Origin: Larix sibirica
Taxonomy: Eukaryota; Streptophyta; Pinopsida; Pinales; Pinaceae
NCBI GenBank assembly: GCA_004151065.3
Contig: NWUY0300007040.1
Location: 57,300-67,831 of the forward strand
Direction: 5' to 3'
DNA length: 10,532 nucleotides
Shown: piece after piece, positions 7,376-10,532 of the stretch
Position numbering within the stretch: position 1 is the stretch's first letter
Layout: each line of letters opens with the position of its first letter
The notes under the pieces: generated by a model
The model's database searches: none
What the model was told of the DNA's origin: nothing
Seen by the model: only the letters and a program-made list of their open reading frames with translations
Made by a program: the position numbers and the translations under genes

Positions 7376-8122
7376 GTGGTTCATCTTCGAGAACATAATA
7401 ACAAAGTTTGCTTGCACAAAGGAACTAATGAGTGATCAGGGAATGCACTTCCTGAACTCCACTATTCATGTGATCACTCAAGAATTCATAATTTCTCATC
7501 AAAAAAACACATCATACCATCATCAAGCAGATGGTACAATTGAGGTGTTCAACAAGATTTTGGTGGAGGCACTTACAAAGGTATGCAATGTGCAGGGTGT
7601 CGGGTGACCGAATGGGACCACTGTATTCCAATGGTGTTATGGACTTATCGAATGGCCTACAAGAGGCTTGCCAAGCATACCACATTCATGTTGGTCTATG
7701 GTAAGGAAGCGGTCATGCCTCTTGAGTTTTTAGTCCCAAGCCTGCACATTGCCATAGCTACAAGGATGACATTTGATTGCTCACTTCAACATAGGCTAGA
7801 TGAACTAATGGAGTTGGAAGATGATCGGTTCCTCACATCTTTCAGTCAATTGGTAGATAAAAATAGGTAAAATGCATGGCATGACAAGAACATCTAGATC
7901 AAGATCCTAAAACCTAGCGCACTTGTCCTAATGTATGATAGCAAGTTTCTCAAACATCCAGGGAAATTGCAGATGTGGTGGTTGGGTCCATTCCTCATAT
8001 TGTTCATAACATAATTTTGCGCAGCAAATATTGCCATTCTCGATGGTTAGCCAATGAAAGGACTGATCAATGTGAGTCAGCTAAAGCCCTATCATGGCCC
8101 ACTAGGGAAAGAACATCTATAA
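7347..8122 (+). pseudogene. Integrase core and C-terminal domain, decayed
   Basis: The first frame (7347-7607) holds ELMSDQGMHFLNSTI and ADGTIEVFNKILVEALTKV. Asp (7434-7436) and Glu (7542-7544) are separated by 35 residues, the D-35-E part of the retroviral-type DDE triad; the first Asp is lost in the upstream deletion. A frameshift near 7600 leads to the second frame: TEWDHCIPMVLWTYRMAYK, FMLVYGKEAVMPLEFLVPSL, then, after a TAA at 7867, AWHDKN, YDSKFLKHPGK, WLGPFLILF and NVSQLKPYHGPLG, ending at TAA 8120-8122. WLGPF is the GPY/F-type module in the C-terminus of Ty3/gypsy integrases. The ATG at 7347 is not a real start. With the N-terminal zinc domain and first Asp missing, it cannot be active. 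Confidence 0.85.
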
Positions 8123-8797
8123 GTCTTTTTAAATCATAAAAGAAATAAGGTAGAATATAATTGAGAGTTAGTATCGAATAAATATGTCCAAGCAATGGAA
8201 CAAAATCCTAGGAAATTTCTTCTACTTTCAATAAAGGTCCAAGTGGTAGATGTCATGGGGAGATCCAATGAAGGGCGTGGTAAATTGCAATAGACATAAA
8301 GCATGCTATGACCCACAGGGGTCAGAAAATTGATAGCTAGGTTGATTAGATAGGTAGTGGAAAGTACAGGTTATTTCTATTTATGCTTGAAAGTGTCGAT
8401 TAGTTAGAAAATGCATGGAAGTAGTTAGATTTGAATTTGAATTAAGGAAGTACACCATGTAGAGGGCTTCCACATTTATGGAAGGAATGGTAATTATTAT
8501 AGAAACATGGGATGTGGTCAGTTTAGGCAATCATTGTTAAAAGGGAAGGACATATCGCATACCAAAAAGGTAAATTAGAAATATTACAGGAGCCGTGTCA
8601 AGAGTTATGACAGGAGAAAGGTGCAATAGTAACATCAGGATGGAATAATGAAAGCAGAGATGCGTTTAAAATCAATGAAGAAAAGGTGCAAATATTTCAG
8701 TTTTGTCAAAGAGTTGTGTAACAGTGAGCAAGGTGAGCTAGTACAAAATAGACTTGTAATTAGAGAGAGATGAAAGGATGCAGACAACTATGATACC
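8123..8797 (+). other. Spacer after pol, no gene seen
   Basis: This is an A-rich stretch with no coherent frame longer than about 60 codons on either strand. I see no match to the putative LTR, no clear polypurine tract and no terminal TG...CA pair. It separates the end of integrase from the downstream coding remnant and may be an untranslated spacer of the same element. Confidence 0.5.
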
Positions 8798-10532
8798 ATG
8801 TCAACATCTACAGCACATAAAGCACACCCTAAAGCCAAAGCAGTCACGGAAGTTGAGATGCAGGTGGTTGAAATAGATACTAGGGCCGACATTAAAGGGT
8901 CATTGCTTGGTAAGGTACCTTCCATGAAATTTTTAGATTTTAATTTAAAGGACGCTGATAGTTTCCTAGTTCGTAGTTTCCAAACTATGCAGAGATTATT
9001 GAGGAACCATATGGTACTAAGAAGGTCATTCCTAAGCAATGGGCAAGGAATTTATTCAAATCGTGGATCATGACCTTGATAGATCTTCCCCATTTCAGGT
9101 GAAGTTGGAGTATCACGCGCTGCATCCAATTTTTGTTGAGTAGAATGCACGGGGGTTTCTTATGGTTGGATAAACCATATTCGATGATTGTTGAGGTTAT
9201 CCATAAAATGTTGGGTTTGCCATGTAAGGGTGAAGATCCTACAAGAACTATAGCAATGCGTGACCTGAAGGCGAAAGAAGCTTATCATAAATATGGTATG
9301 CATAGAGGGACGAGAGGAGCAGTGATTTTTTCCATCATCAATCTTGCAGTAAATTTGCTACATAGGTTTTGGCAGGATAAGTGGTTCGTAAATGTAGGAA
9401 GGATGAGTGCCCTATGGGGGTGTTTTTCATAGCTGAATGATGCACTCAAGTTATTTGGATGAGCTAGGCCAAATATCTTCTAGAAGAGGTTATTCAAGAT
9501 TGTTTGGAGACTCATATTTTGGGTAAGGAATTTCACTTGAGCTAGGCATTTTTATTGATTGCAATGATAGAGTGGAAGCCACCATAGGGGTGGTGTATGA
9601 TATAACAATGACATAGAAATTCCTAGAACGAAATTTTAACATCTGTCAACACATCACATATAGGAAATTTCAACAGACTACAAATTTGGCTTTTCAGTGC
9701 TGGTACACAGAAATGATCCAGGTGGCAGTCGAATCATATCGCATTCCACCTTCATTGATAGATAAGTATAATTTGGTTCTATGTTTCTATGTTAATTCCC
9801 ACAATGTATTGATTTCACTGCGCACAAATATTGAGTTCATAACGGACATGTTACCATTTGTATTGAGGAGAATGATATTAAGGAATCCATGGAGGATTAG
9901 ACGACAAAGTTCCATGTACAACCAAACCTGGATGTAGAAATTTTAAACACTCCAAAAATTGATTTGAAGAAGAAGGCATAAGTCAAAGGTTTTACAAGTA
10001 CAACAGTGCGCAGTTCCCCAAGGTTGAGTGCCAAAAAGAAGAAGCAACAAGAATCATAGAAAGAATACCCATGGTCACAAAAAAGGAATTGCACAACCAT
10101 ATTGCCATCCTATACATCAGACAAGGAAAATTCACAGCAACAAGCAGAAGAGAAGCCTCAGTCACAAGACCTCTCCCCCTCACCAAGAGGCCAGAGAATC
10201 AAGACTCAATTGTTTTCATAGAAGAAAAGAGATTCAACACAAGAGTTGGAGCTACAAGATGTAATAAGCACAATTGAAGTTAACATGGACTTACAACAGA
10301 TACTTTAATTGGATTCAACTCAACAACTATCTAAGTTGGAATCAAAATTATGTTTGGGAGGTTCGAGCCAACAAAGCTTAGATATGGAAACAAAGGATAT
10401 TGTACGGGAGGTTGGATTAAGTATGGATAAGCACAATACACAAATGGTAAGATGGAGGTTTCTTACTATAGATCCTCGTGTCGTGGAGTTCAAGGACATG
10501 GAGGGTTCTTCATCCTTAACTTCAAGTTGCGC
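8798..10532 (+). pseudogene. Additional sense-strand coding region downstream of integrase, unrecognised, decayed
   Basis: The ATG at 8798 opens MSTSTAHKAHPKAKAVTEVE, then KFLDFNLKDADSFLVRSFQT. With frame changes near 9013, 9098, 9133, 9388, 9590 and 9870 the reading continues through VIPKQWARNLFKSWIMTLID, EYHALHPIFVE, GFLWLDKPYSMIVEVIHKML, GLPCKGEDPTRTIAM, HKYGMHRGTRGAVIF, KCRKDECPMGVFF, AKYLLEEVIQDCLETHILGK, LAFQCWYTEMIQVAVESYRI, KFHVQPNLDVEILNTPKIDL and a basic SPRLSAKKKKQQES. The rest is Gln/Glu/Ser-rich and helical (about 10057 to the end) and still open at 10532. The folded part is about 370 residues, Trp-rich and alpha-helical; the tail looks disordered to coiled, with a basic patch that could be a nuclear signal. 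I recall similar proteins in plant repeat DNA but cannot name a domain. Position suggests an accessory ORF of the retrotransposon; a separate neighbouring element is the alternative. Confidence 0.5.

Larger units (their letters stand above)
1033..10532 (+). mobile_element. Degenerate Ty3/gypsy-type LTR retrotransposon, 3' end not in window
   Basis: Seen in the order expected for this class: LTR-like segment, primer-binding-site-like sequence, Gag remnant with CCHC knuckles, retropepsin-like protease, integrase core with D-35-E and a GPF-type C-terminal module, all on the plus strand. Protease before integrase, and integrase as the last Pol domain, fits Metaviridae and not Copia-type elements. 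Reverse transcriptase and RNase H are absent through an apparent internal deletion. The element carries dozens of in-frame stops and several frameshifts, so it is non-autonomous and probably silenced. The 3' boundary is uncertain: no copy of the 1033-1686 sequence is visible downstream, so the 3' LTR either lies beyond 10532 or is lost. Including 8123-10532 in the element is an inference from shared strand and position. Confidence 0.75.

Noticed and set aside
8788-9039. Minus-strand open frame of 83 codons opposite the 8798 start
   Set aside because: It is antisense to the better-supported plus-strand reading, which continues through later frames as a coherent protein; this one does not.
1-10532. 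tRNA, rRNA, snoRNA or intact host genes
   Set aside because: No cloverleaf, rRNA-like block or long intact reading frame was seen on either strand; the longest uninterrupted plus-strand frame is about 149 codons and is part of Gag.

Overview
The window looks like repeat-derived nuclear DNA from a land plant, probably one with a large, repeat-rich genome (a gymnosperm is my guess, from the polyprotein types and not from any diagnostic gene). There is no intact host gene, no RNA gene and no bacterial-style operon. Almost everything can be read as one badly decayed Ty3/gypsy-type LTR retrotransposon on the + strand, inserted next to or into an older decayed coding sequence on the - strand.

Layout: 1-1032 is a stop-riddled - strand coding remnant in CpG-free DNA. 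1033-1686 is a putative 5' LTR (TG...CA) with a hairpin and a TATA-like motif, followed by a degenerate initiator-Met tRNA primer-binding site (1687-1699). Gag remnants run from 1714 to about 5560: an unfamiliar N-terminal region, a charged and coiled segment, a capsid-like segment, then four CCHC zinc-knuckle modules of which only the third is intact. A 1342-base tandem direct repeat (2036-3376 and 3378-4718, two mismatches seen, a single N exactly between the copies) interrupts gag. It is most simply an unmerged contig overlap, in which case the real locus is about 9.2 kb here.

A Q/E-rich coiled linker (about 5555-5900) leads to a retropepsin-like protease remnant whose catalytic Asp position is now Asn (about 5901-6180). 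A second Gag-capsid-like domain follows in an unusual place (about 6166-7345). The frame then runs without a stop or frameshift directly into the integrase catalytic core (about 7362-8122): reverse transcriptase, RNase H and the integrase N-terminus are missing. After a 675-base spacer, a third decayed sense-strand coding region (8798 to the window end) holds an unrecognised protein with a charged, coiled C-terminal part. No 3' LTR is seen.

The parts would have worked as a mobile element: LTR promoter, Gag particle with zinc knuckles, protease, integrase and an accessory protein of unknown role. Every frame is broken, so nothing here should encode a full-length product. In-frame stops in the capsid and linker parts are mostly TAG, often where Gln (CAG) or Trp (TGG) would fit, and several knuckle Cys codons have become Tyr. 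This points to C-to-T/G-to-A decay typical of methylated, silenced plant transposons. The most interesting points are the two-Gag architecture, the extra 3' coding region, the amber-biased decay and the N-split duplication.
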